From: an uncultured Collinsella sp.
GTDB lineage: Bacteria; Actinomycetota; Coriobacteriia; Coriobacteriales; Coriobacteriaceae
DNA: 33,671 bases
Assembly: GCA_900549345.1 (NCBI GenBank)
Contig: UROC01000013.1
Coordinates: 1 to 33,671 of the forward strand
Direction of reading: 5' to 3'
A model generated the notes under the pieces. That model was not told where the DNA came from. It saw only the letters and a program-made list of their open reading frames with translations, and ran no database searches. Position numbers and translations under genes: made by a program. Numbering within the stretch: the first letter of the stretch is position 1; each line of letters starts with the position of its first letter. Positions 1 through 6,558 of the stretch are shown one piece after another.

Positions 1-44
1 AGGATAGCCCGTCGCGGTGACATCGGATTTATGTCAATCCTGGT

Positions 45-764
45 CTAACAGAGCCTATTGATAATGGCTAAGTCAGGGCAGAAAGCTCGACATGCAGCAA
101 TCGACCCCAATCCGTAATCTCCGAAAATGTGGTCGTTGTATTTCATAAGCACATTGGGCGTCTCTAATAGAGCTAGGTCGGATTTATCGTTCTCAATGAT
201 GAGGTTGATCTGCTCATTCATTTTGATGACGGCAGATTGGCCACCATCAAAACTAAGGGTGTTGCAGCCCCAGATTTCATTTAAAGGATTGAAGCTCAAC
301 GCGCATAGATTGGGATGGTGCTTTCTCATCTCGCTAACGATGCTACTGAACGTTATTGTTGAATTGGCGGGTGTATATAGATTCCCGACAACAATTTTTG
401 GTATCAGGGCTAATTCCTGCATGTCGCTTTTGCTAGACTCGATTTGTTCAGCGGCGAGATGGCTGACAACCGTCTTATTTACAGAATGAGCGTAGGTTTC
501 AGCGTGTTTACTAAATTCTACGAGTCCTGCGGCGCTTTCTTTCGTCGATAAAACGACAACCAGGTCTGATTCATCGATTGTCGTTACATAGTTAATTCGA
601 TTTCTTATGCCAATTTCTTTGCAATTAACAAGGTTGGCGACATCTAGGCCGTCCGGCAGAATGCCGCATGGCGTTGATACCCGGATATTGTAGCCATTTC
701 CTAGCAATCCAATCAGAAGAGGATAGTCAGCTCTTGTGAAAGATATAAGTCCGATTGTCTTCAT
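45..764 (-). CDS. Peptide maturation system protein, TIGR04066-like
   Basis: This 239-residue protein has an N-terminal half that reads like a Rossmann-type fold (IGLISFTRADYPLL, then a DESDLVVVLST strand). Its C-terminal part (LLETPNVLMKYNDHIFGDYGLG, ending PDLAIINRLC) resembles, from memory, the TIGR04066 family found beside CcpM-type radical SAM maturases in clostridial Cys-rich peptide cassettes. The biochemical role of that family is unknown; a part in precursor handling or modification is inferred from gene neighbourhood only. It starts 5 bases after the radical SAM stop codon, so the two are almost certainly co-transcribed and probably translationally coupled. The gene is AT-rich relative to everything right of 2,500, which suggests transfer. 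No signal peptide or membrane segment is visible. The family assignment is fairly likely but needs a profile search. Confidence 0.68.
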   Translation of the reverse strand: MKTIGLISFTRADYPLLIGLLGNGYNIRVSTPCGILPDGLDVANLVNCKEIGIRNRINYVTTIDESDLVVVLSTKESAAGLVEFSKHAETYAHSVNKTVVSHLAAEQIESSKSDMQELALIPKIVVGNLYTPANSTITFSSIVSEMRKHHPNLCALSFNPLNEIWGCNTLSFDGGQSAVIKMNEQINLIIENDKSDLALLETPNVLMKYNDHIFGDYGLGSIAACRAFCPDLAIINRLC

Positions 765-769
765 GATTT

Positions 770-2197
770 TTATCGCTTGTTCCTTTTTAGAGCTGTTGCA
801 ATGGACACTTCATGTCTATGAAGCTCAAAGTGAAGTATTTTCTGATTAAGTCGGTCAAAGGCAATTCGTTTTGAATTGTCGCATGCTGTTCGCTTGTAAT
901 CAGGGCTTATTACTCCTTCGCAATCTGCGCTTTTTATGCATTGGGTGCACAGCTGAAATGCCCAACATTTTTTACATGAATCGCTGGTCAGCTTTGAAAC
1001 ATTGATTATCTTTTCAATTTGACCTAAATCAAATCCTGAATCCAATGTGCCGATATACATTTCCTTCGTTGTTTCGCTGACCCTTTCGCAAGGAAGAAGC
1101 GCTCCTGCTGTTGTCACAAATAGACGCGTAACCCCTGGTTCGCATGGGCCACCGGGTATAGCTTTTGCTGGGATGTTCGAAGGTGCAAATCGCTTTATGT
1201 TTTGGTTGATGTTTGCAAGCGTATATGAAGCGAGCCTATCGTTGCGGTTTCCTTTTTCGATTTCGCGCTCATCCATAATTCTTGCTTTAAATAAGGCGTA
1301 ATTTAGCTGACTTGAGAACTCGTCATTGTAGGGGGCAATACGTCCGTTGCGTTCCAGGTAGTTGAATTGAACATCGCAATCTTCGATATCTTTATCATTT
1401 ATAAAGGAAGAGACTGTTTTATAGATGTTGTTCGTGTCGACTACGGCATTAAAATGAACATATTTGTTGCGTTCAGGATGGCTGTCTAAAACCATATGAA
1501 CATTGTCTATAACTGTTTGGTATGAGGACTTGCCATTAGCGTAATGCCTGGACTTATCATGGATTTGCTGCGGCCCGTCAAGACTGATTAACAAATAGAA
1601 TTCATGCCCAGAATCGAAGAAGAATTTAACCATTTCTTCAGATAAAAGAGAGCAATTAGTTGTAATTCGAAATGAGATGTGTTTTCCTTCAAATACCTGC
1701 TCTGCATATTGAGTAATTAGCTTAATTTCATTAAATCGAAGGAGAGGTTCTCCTCCATAAAATGCTACGACCGGGTTTGGGTTGTCGATCGAGTGCATCT
1801 TAAAGAATTCGATTGCATGTTTTGCCGTCGAAATGGACATGGAGTTATGACTGTGGGCTCTGTTGTATGAGGAGTTTCCGGAATAGATACAGTAATCACA
1901 TCGGAAGTTACAAGATTGAGTCAGCTGAAGGGTTAGCATCCGTATATTTCTTTCCAGCTTAACTTTCAAAAGGTCAATTGATGGATAAGCGATATCCTGC
2001 AATGGCGAATCGCAGCAGTAGCCACATGATTGTAGTAACTGGAATTCTTGGTCTGATTTATAGGAAGCGTGGCAAACTTTTCCTGCTTTGACTTCTGAGA
2101 TGTAATCGAATAGATCTTTGCTTACTGCAAGTATCTCGTTTCGATTGGCATCATAAATGTAGTGGCCCAAGAGGGTCTTTATGGGTAGAACTAACAT
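770..2197 (-). CDS. Radical SAM/SPASM peptide maturase (CcpM-like)
   Basis: Numbering from the ATG at 2197 gives 475 residues. The N-terminal segment has the maturase-type opening PIKTLLGHYIYDANRN. The radical SAM cluster is CNFRCDYC (C96, C100, C103), followed by YGGEP at 147-151. The C-terminal SPASM region has Cys at 352, 370, 408, 411, 417, 420, 426 and 439, enough for two auxiliary 4Fe-4S clusters. Such enzymes install thioether or C-C crosslinks in ribosomal peptides; together with the downstream TIGR04066-like gene this matches the Cys-rich peptide maturase (CcpM) cassette. An ATG at 2215 would add six residues, but I prefer 2197 because AAAGAGG (2212-2206) lies 8 bases upstream and the 2215 codon directly abuts a perfect hairpin. 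The DNA is AT-rich. The radical SAM/SPASM call is secure; the CcpM subfamily is probable. Confidence 0.9.
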   Translation of the reverse strand: MLVLPIKTLLGHYIYDANRNEILAVSKDLFDYISEVKAGKVCHASYKSDQEFQLLQSCGYCCDSPLQDIAYPSIDLLKVKLERNIRMLTLQLTQSCNFRCDYCIYSGNSSYNRAHSHNSMSISTAKHAIEFFKMHSIDNPNPVVAFYGGEPLLRFNEIKLITQYAEQVFEGKHISFRITTNCSLLSEEMVKFFFDSGHEFYLLISLDGPQQIHDKSRHYANGKSSYQTVIDNVHMVLDSHPERNKYVHFNAVVDTNNIYKTVSSFINDKDIEDCDVQFNYLERNGRIAPYNDEFSSQLNYALFKARIMDEREIEKGNRNDRLASYTLANINQNIKRFAPSNIPAKAIPGGPCEPGVTRLFVTTAGALLPCERVSETTKEMYIGTLDSGFDLGQIEKIINVSKLTSDSCKKCWAFQLCTQCIKSADCEGVISPDYKRTACDNSKRIAFDRLNQKILHFELHRHEVSIATALKRNKR

Positions 2198-2215
2198 CTC
2201 TACCGCCTCTTTCAT

Positions 2216-2237
2216 TTCACTAATGTTATTTAGTGAA
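2216..2237 (-). promoter_or_regulatory. Perfect 8-bp inverted repeat upstream of maturase
   Basis: TTCACTAA (2216-2223) and TTAGTGAA (2230-2237) are perfect reverse complements around a 6-base loop. The repeat lies downstream of the probable maturase promoter and just before the first in-frame ATG (2215). It could be a repressor operator or an mRNA hairpin in the leader. The symmetry is directly visible; its role is inferred. Confidence 0.45.
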
Positions 2238-2255
2238 CTAAGATGTTTTTTATAA

Positions 2256-2282
2256 AGTATCCTTTTATAAACGTATTGTCAA
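2256..2282 (-). promoter_or_regulatory. Probable promoter of the radical SAM cassette
   Basis: On the minus strand there is a perfect TTGACA (2282-2277). After 15 bases comes GATACT (2261-2256), with the alternative -10 TACTTT (2259-2254) at 17 bases. The stretch is very AT-rich and lies 60-85 bases upstream of the maturase start. The -35 is convincing and the -10 is weak. Confidence 0.45.
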
Positions 2283-2292
2283 ACATATATTG

Positions 2293-2439
2293 CTAAAACA
2301 GAAACAATTTATAGGCTGAGTTGGTCGTATTCTTTGGGCGATTGCTCCTATAATCTAGCCTTCGCTGCTGTCGGGAGGGAAGGACTGGGGCTCCGTTATT
2401 ATGTTGAAACGCTTTAACACTTTTGACGTTCTCATGCAT
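2293..2439 (-). CDS. Candidate RiPP precursor peptide (Cys-free)
   Basis: This is a 48-residue ORF beginning MHENVKSVKAFQHNN; an in-frame TTG at 2451 would give 52 residues beginning MKQKMHENVKSVKAFQ. It lies immediately upstream of the radical SAM maturase on the same strand, where the precursor of this cassette type is expected. Its start resembles, from memory, leaders of the CLI_3235-type precursors (Lys-rich start, then [ST]-[VI]-x-A-[FY]). Against it: there is no Cys in the downstream part, no clear Shine-Dalgarno sequence, and the probable maturase promoter lies after its stop, so it would need its own transcript. The rest is basic and polar and ends KLFLF. It may be a divergent precursor, a decayed one, or a chance ORF. 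Confidence 0.28.
   Translation of the reverse strand: MHENVKSVKAFQHNNGAPVLPSRQQRRLDYRSNRPKNTTNSAYKLFLF
2349..2354 (+). promoter_or_regulatory. Consensus -10 hexamer, possible fucO promoter
   Basis: An exact TATAAT sits 164 bases upstream of the fucO start. The best -35-like element, TTGGTC at 2321-2326, is 22 bases away, which is too far for a strong promoter. If used, the transcript would have a long leader through the palindromes at 2404-2458. It also overlaps the small minus-strand ORF, so this is a tentative call. Confidence 0.28.
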
Positions 2440-2458
2440 TTTTTGTTTCAAAAGCGTT
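2404..2458. promoter_or_regulatory. CG-centred imperfect palindrome and 8-bp inverted repeat
   Basis: GTTGAAACGCTTTAAC (2404-2419) is an imperfect 16-bp palindrome with a central CG, the shape of LacI/GalR-type operators. In addition AACGCTTT (2408-2415) is exactly inverted as AAAGCGTT (2451-2458). Both lie 60-115 bases upstream of fucO, so a sugar-responsive operator is plausible. The first copy also falls inside codons of the small minus-strand ORF. Symmetry is observed; function is inferred. Confidence 0.35.
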
Positions 2459-2517
2459 AGGATGGAACTTGCAGCGCGGGGCGTAATAGGTGCCCTGCAC
2501 ACGATGGGAGGCTATCA

Positions 2518-3684
2518 ATGGCTAATCGTTTCGTTCTCAATACCATTTCTTATCATGGTTCCGGCGCCATCAAGGAGATCCCCGGCGAGCTCCAGCGTCG
2601 CGGCTACAAGAAGATCTTCGTCTGCTCCGATCCCGACCTGGTCAAGTTTGGCGTTACCGCCAAGGTGACCGACGAGCTCGACGCCGCTGGCATCGCTTGG
2701 AGCCTCTACTCCGAGATCAAGCCCAATCCCACCATCCAGAACGTCAAGGACGGCGTCGAGGCCTTCAAGGCCGCCGAGGCTGACGCTATCGTGACCATCG
2801 GTGGCGGCTCCTCCATGGACACCGCTAAGGCAATCGGCATCATCATCAACAACCCCGAGTTTGCCGATGTCCGCAGCCTCGAGGGCGTTGCTCCGACTAA
2901 GAACCACGCCGTGTTCACCATCGCCGTGCCGACGACTGCCGGTACCGCCGCCGAGGTGACCATCAACTACGTCATCACCGACCCCGAGAAGGTCCGCAAG
3001 TTCGTGTGCGTCGACACCAACGATGCCCCCGAGGTCGCCGTCGTCGATCCTGACATGATGGCTTCCATGCCCGCCGGCCTGACCGCTTCCACTGGTATGG
3101 ACGCTCTGACCCACGCCATCGAGGGCTATACCACCAAGGGTGCTTGGGAGCTCTCTGACATGTTCCACTTTGAGGCTATTAAGCTGATCAGCGAGAATCT
3201 GCGTGACTCCGTCGCCGAGGCCAAGTCCGGCCAGCCCGGCTCCGGCCGCGAGGGCATGGCTCTTGGCCAGTATGTCGCCGGCATGGGCTTCTCCAATGTC
3301 GGCCTGGGCATCGACCACGCCATGGCTCACACCCTGTCCGCTCACTACGACACCCCGCACGGCGTCGCTTGCGCCATGCTGCTGCCGATTGCCATGGAGT
3401 TCAACAAGCCGGTTTGCGCCGAGCGCCTGGCCAAGGTTGCCGTCGCCATGGGCGTTGACACCACGGGCATGAGCACTGACGAGGCCGCCGATGCCGCCAT
3501 CGCCGCCGTCAAGCAGCTCTCCGCCGACGTGAACATCCCGCATGTCTGCGAGGCCATGAAGGCTGACGAGATCGAGGTTCTGGCCAAGGACGCCATGGCC
3601 GACGCCTGCTTCCCGGGCAACCCGCGCGAGGCGACGCTCGACGACGTCATCGAGCTCTTCAAGAAGATCTGCCCGGCTGAGTAA
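2518..3684 (+). CDS. fucO: Lactaldehyde reductase / iron-containing alcohol dehydrogenase
   Basis: This 388-residue group III Fe-dependent alcohol dehydrogenase is close to E. coli FucO over its full length; shared stretches include NNPEFADVRSLEG, TTAGTAAEVTINYVITD and MALGQYVAGMGFSNVGLG. FucO reduces L-lactaldehyde to 1,2-propanediol with NADH at the end of anaerobic fucose or rhamnose breakdown. The NAD-binding GGGSS is at 95-99. The iron ligands are conserved as D195, H199, H267 and H281. The start is supported by GGGAGG about 6 bases upstream of the ATG. No fucose or rhamnose pathway genes are adjacent, so a more general aldehyde reductase role is possible. It is transcribed alone and ends in a strong terminator at 3739. 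Confidence 0.93.
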   Translation: MANRFVLNTISYHGSGAIKEIPGELQRRGYKKIFVCSDPDLVKFGVTAKVTDELDAAGIAWSLYSEIKPNPTIQNVKDGVEAFKAAEADAIVTIGGGSSMDTAKAIGIIINNPEFADVRSLEGVAPTKNHAVFTIAVPTTAGTAAEVTINYVITDPEKVRKFVCVDTNDAPEVAVVDPDMMASMPAGLTASTGMDALTHAIEGYTTKGAWELSDMFHFEAIKLISENLRDSVAEAKSGQPGSGREGMALGQYVAGMGFSNVGLGIDHAMAHTLSAHYDTPHGVACAMLLPIAMEFNKPVCAERLAKVAVAMGVDTTGMSTDEAADAAIAAVKQLSADVNIPHVCEAMKADEIEVLAKDAMADACFPGNPREATLDDVIELFKKICPAE

Positions 3685-3702
3685 ATCACTCCCGTCAGCG
3701 GT

Positions 3703-3811
3703 CCCGGGTTTCCCTCCGGGCGCGTCCTCGGACATGCCAAAGGCCCCGCTGCGCGCGTTGCGCGGCGGGGCCTTTTACGTCCTGCGGAATGCGCCCGGAG
3801 GGAAGCCCGGG
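3703..3811. repeat. 21-bp inverted repeat enclosing the fucO terminator
   Basis: The 21 bases at 3703-3723 and the reverse complement of 3791-3811 agree at 20 of 21 positions (arms begin CCCGGG and GCGCCCGG). They enclose the terminator hairpin at 3739-3776, so the RNA could form a long stem topped by a second stem. It may be a dispersed palindromic element or an extended terminator. Confidence 0.6.
3739..3776 (+). terminator. Rho-independent terminator after fucO
   Basis: AAGGCCCCGC (3739-3748) pairs with GCGGGGCCTT (3765-3774), with further GC pairing inside and a short T-run at 3773-3776. It lies 55 bases after the fucO stop codon. Confidence 0.85.
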
Positions 3812-3859
3812 ATCGCCTGCGTTCTTTTCTCAGATGCCGGGGTGCCGGAAAGGCGGGAT

Positions 3860-3949
3860 GTGAGGGGCGCATTGTTGGATGGCGCCTTGTATCTGCTTAT
3901 CGTGGTGGGCGCAGTTCTGGGGAGCTCGATGGGTCATCTCGCTAGGTAA
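3860..3949 (+). CDS. Possible 29-residue membrane peptide
   Basis: A GTG start at 3860 follows GGAAAGG (3847-3853) at a good distance and opens a 29-residue ORF. It is mostly hydrophobic (LYLLIVVGAVLG in the centre) and ends MGHLAR. It would be a single transmembrane helix. It occupies the otherwise empty stretch between the fucO terminator and the M42 peptidase; nothing else recognisable is in that gap. I do not recognise a family. It may be chance, because hydrophobic readings are common in GC-rich DNA. Confidence 0.18.
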   Translation: MRGALLDGALYLLIVVGAVLGSSMGHLAR

Positions 3950-4010
3950 AAAGATGCTTCGCGGTGGTATTGTTGCTGTGGGTTTAATTCGATATGAAAG
4001 GGTGACTTTG

Positions 4011-5039
4011 GTGTCCAAGATGGATTCTACGCTCTCCTATATTACTGACCAGTTGAAGGCGCTTACCTCGATTGCTTCACCTACGGGCTATACCCGTGCG
4101 GCTACTGACTATCTAATGGAAACGTTGCGCGATATGGGCTTTGGCCCCGAGCGCTCCAATAAGGGCAACGTGTTGGTTGAGCTTGGTGGCGAGGGTGAGC
4201 CGCTCGTACTGGCGAGCCATGTCGATACCCTGGGCGCCATGGTACGCTCCATTAAGGACAATGGTCGCCTGCGCCCCACGACGCTCGGCGGGCACCAGTG
4301 GTCTACGGCCGATGGCGAGAACTGCACCGTTTACACGCGCGATGGCAATGTCTACACGGGCGTGGTCCTCAATACCGAGCCTTCGGCGCATGTGGCCGAT
4401 GAGCCGGTCAAGACCATCGAGAAGAACATGGAAATCCTGCTCGACGAGAATGTCGATAGCAAGGATGACGTGCTTGAGCTGGGCATTCAGACGGGCGACA
4501 TCATCGCTATGGATCCGCGTACCACGGTGACGGAGAGCGGCTACATCAAGAGCCGCTTCCTTGACGACAAGCTGTCCGCGTCGATTCTGCTGGGTCTGGC
4601 TCGCGCCGTTGCTGACGGCGAGGTGACCCTTTCGCGCAAGGTGTCGCTGCTCTTTACCGTGTACGAGGAGGTCGGCCACGGCGGTGCCTTTGTGCCGGCT
4701 GATACGCGCGAGATGATCAGCGTGGACATGGGCTGCGTGGGCGACGACCTGGGCTGCACCGAGCGCACGGTGTCGATTTGCGCCAAGGATTCGGGCGGTC
4801 CGTACAACTACGACCTGGTGACCACGCTGTCCAACATCGCGCGCGAGCTGGAGCTCGATTACGCCATCGATGTGTACCCGCACTACGGTTCGGACGTCGA
4901 GGCCACGCTCTCGGCCGGCTACGACATTCGCCATGGTCTGATCGGCCCCGGCGTGTACGCGAGCCACAACTACGAGCGCAGCCACATCGACGGCGTGCGC
5001 AATACCTACGAGCTGGTTCGCGCCTACGTTCAGCGCTAA
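4011..5039 (+). CDS. M42 family metallopeptidase (glutamyl aminopeptidase-like)
   Basis: This is a 342-residue cytosolic di-metal aminopeptidase of the M42 (FrvX/PepA/endoglucanase-like) family, which trims peptides for amino acid recycling. Visible motifs are the metal-site ASHVDTLGAM, the bridging-Asp segment SRFLDDKLSA, the catalytic and ligand pair YEEVGHGG, VDMGC, and a final His in SHNYERSHIDG. The length is typical of the family. I chose GTG at 4011 because GAAAGGG lies about 8 bases upstream. ATG at 4020 is the alternative, and an in-frame ATG at 3879 would add an unlikely Trp-rich extension. It is monocistronic and followed by a terminator. Substrate preference cannot be read from the sequence. 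Confidence 0.88.
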   Translation: MSKMDSTLSYITDQLKALTSIASPTGYTRAATDYLMETLRDMGFGPERSNKGNVLVELGGEGEPLVLASHVDTLGAMVRSIKDNGRLRPTTLGGHQWSTADGENCTVYTRDGNVYTGVVLNTEPSAHVADEPVKTIEKNMEILLDENVDSKDDVLELGIQTGDIIAMDPRTTVTESGYIKSRFLDDKLSASILLGLARAVADGEVTLSRKVSLLFTVYEEVGHGGAFVPADTREMISVDMGCVGDDLGCTERTVSICAKDSGGPYNYDLVTTLSNIARELELDYAIDVYPHYGSDVEATLSAGYDIRHGLIGPGVYASHNYERSHIDGVRNTYELVRAYVQR

Positions 5040-5071
5040 GGGGCAGTCCGTAACTCAGTCGAGCAATCACT

Positions 5072-5097
5072 AAGGCCCGATTTTTCGGGCCTTTTTT
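5072..5097 (+). terminator. Rho-independent terminator after M42 peptidase
   Basis: AAGGCCCGA (5072-5080) pairs with TCGGGCCTT (5085-5093) around a four-T loop, followed by a run of six T. It lies about 30 bases after the stop codon. Confidence 0.92.
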
Positions 5098-5117
5098 CAA
5101 TTCAGTCCGTTTAGTAT

Positions 5118-5142
5118 TATCTTGTATAAGATAAGTTATCTT
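5118..5142. promoter_or_regulatory. Palindromic operator candidate upstream of HTH-HipA gene
   Basis: AAGATAAGTTATCTT (5128-5142) is a perfect 7-1-7 palindrome. A third half-site, TATCTT at 5118-5123, pairs with AAGATA at 5128-5133, giving three alternating half-sites. A possible -10 TATTAT (5115-5120) overlaps the first half-site and TAAAAT (5149-5154) lies just downstream. It is placed 35-60 bases before a gene that encodes its own HTH domain, so autorepression is the natural inference. Confidence 0.55.
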
Positions 5143-5176
5143 AACGCGTAAAATACTTAACGAGGTGATGCGGCGC

Positions 5177-6550
5177 ATGGATACATCGGAATACTTATCT
5201 ATGGGTGATGCCGCCCGCCTGCTAGGCGTCACGAAGGCTCGCATATCGCAACTGGCGGCATCCGGAACGCTTGTGTGCGATATTGTGGGCGGACGGAAGA
5301 TGGTTGAGTATGATTCTGCGCTCGCTTATCAAAAGGTCCGCAAGCGAGGACGCCGTCCTGCGGCCGATGTGGGACGCAAGTTTACGCTGATGTCGGCCGA
5401 CCATGAGGTCGCGCATGTCTCATTTGATCCGACGCGTGAGTTTCCCTTCGAAATCGCCGAGGTCCTCGATGCGCAACGAATGCCGTTTGGCACATGCTCG
5501 AGCTCTTCTCCTACGGTGAATAAACGGGAGCTCAACGTGTGGTGGAGCCATCGGTCGGTGCCTGACGTCCGCCCTGGACTCGTCTCGCGCTATCGTGAAC
5601 TGGGAATTGCCAGTGGCATCGAGGTTCCGGTTCGGTGCCTGGGCTTTTCGCTTTCGGATTGTTATTGGCTGCGGCCGGCCGATTGCGCCGAACTCAAATG
5701 GCAAAGCATCAATTACTTCGAGAATGAATTTGAGCGATCGGCGCCCGAAGAGCGTTCGGGTTGGCTGGAAGGTATCGGTCTTAAAAATCCCGACAACACA
5801 TCCGAGGGCGAGCTTCCTAAATCGTGGATGATTCGCAACGGTGTTCGCGTTCTGGTCAAGGGGTGCGGCATGGACGACCAACGGCCCTTTAATGAGGCGG
5901 TTGCAACGGCTCTGCATCGTCGTTTGCTTCCCAAGGGCGAGTTTGTTCCTTATACGGTTGAGCGGATGTTCGATGGCCCTGCGTGCCTGTGCGAGGATTT
6001 TCTTGACGGCCGCGAGGAATACGTTCCGGCTGTTTACGTTAAGGGCGCACTTGGTGGCCAGCGGGGAAACTCGACATACGATCGATACTGTCGCTGCCTT
6101 GGCAAGCATGGTGCCGATGAGGCCGCTGTGAGAAGGTTTATGTCGCAGATGATTGTCTGCGATGCCCTTTTGGCCAACAGCGACCGCCATTGGCGAAACT
6201 TCGGCATCATCCGTAATGTCGACACCCTGGAGATAAAACCTGCTCCGCTGTTCGATAGCGGCAACTGTCTGTGGTACAACGTACCAACTGCCGTGCTCGC
6301 AGCTGGGGAGTTTGGGTTTTCCGCTAAGCCGTTTGGGCCCGACCCTTCCGTCCAGCTGGCGCTTGCGGATTCGCTCGATTGGTTCGATTCATCGTGGCTC
6401 AACGGATTTGTTGATGAGGCGATCGAGATTCTTTCGCAGAGCGAATGGGCCACGGCGGAGGGTCGACTCGAGGCCATCCGCCGCGGCCTCGAGCGTCGCA
6501 TAATCGAGGTTGGTGCCGCTGTTGAGGTACTTCGACACGTGCAGCGATAA
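5177..6550 (+). CDS. HTH (excisionase/MerR-type)-HipA-like kinase fusion
   Basis: This 457-residue protein combines two parts. Residues about 5-50 form an excisionase/MerR-type helix-turn-helix (YLSMGDAARLLGVTKARISQL). The C-terminal half is HipA-like: probable ATP-site lysine K228 in RVLVKG, E240 in FNEAVATAL, catalytic loop NSDRHWRNFG (D336, N341) and the metal-binding D360 in PLFDSGN. HipA proteins are Ser/Thr kinases that can act as growth-arresting toxins, normally paired with a separate HTH antitoxin, HipB; here DNA binding and kinase are one chain and no partner gene is adjacent. I chose ATG 5177 because GAGG lies at 5162-5165; GTG 5165 and ATG 5168 are in frame but too close to it. 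It is convergent with mnmA, 8 bases apart. Target and toxicity are unknown. Confidence 0.75.
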   Translation: MDTSEYLSMGDAARLLGVTKARISQLAASGTLVCDIVGGRKMVEYDSALAYQKVRKRGRRPAADVGRKFTLMSADHEVAHVSFDPTREFPFEIAEVLDAQRMPFGTCSSSSPTVNKRELNVWWSHRSVPDVRPGLVSRYRELGIASGIEVPVRCLGFSLSDCYWLRPADCAELKWQSINYFENEFERSAPEERSGWLEGIGLKNPDNTSEGELPKSWMIRNGVRVLVKGCGMDDQRPFNEAVATALHRRLLPKGEFVPYTVERMFDGPACLCEDFLDGREEYVPAVYVKGALGGQRGNSTYDRYCRCLGKHGADEAAVRRFMSQMIVCDALLANSDRHWRNFGIIRNVDTLEIKPAPLFDSGNCLWYNVPTAVLAAGEFGFSAKPFGPDPSVQLALADSLDWFDSSWLNGFVDEAIEILSQSEWATAEGRLEAIRRGLERRIIEVGAAVEVLRHVQR

Positions 6551-6558
6551 ACCCGCGG

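Noticed and set aside
1..23. Possible start of a further minus-strand gene (ATG at 23 reading MSPRRAI)
   Set aside because: Only about 7 codons are visible and the ribosome-site distance is poor; needs sequence left of the window.
2231..2287. 18-residue minus-strand ORF (MFDNTFIKGYFIKNILVH) as RiPP precursor
   Set aside because: It lies across the probable maturase promoter and has no ribosome site or leader-like features.
2515..3735. Long minus-strand ORF opposite fucO
   Set aside because: Low-complexity Gly/Leu/Val/Asp/His-rich translation, antisense to a clear gene; a codon-bias shadow.
3879..4010. Upstream in-frame ATG for the M42 peptidase
   Set aside because: Would add 44 residues unlike the family, with a better ribosome site before GTG 4011.
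5040..5176. Excisionase-like HTH implying an integrated element
   Set aside because: The HTH is fused to a HipA-like kinase; no integrase, direct repeats or tRNA target are seen.
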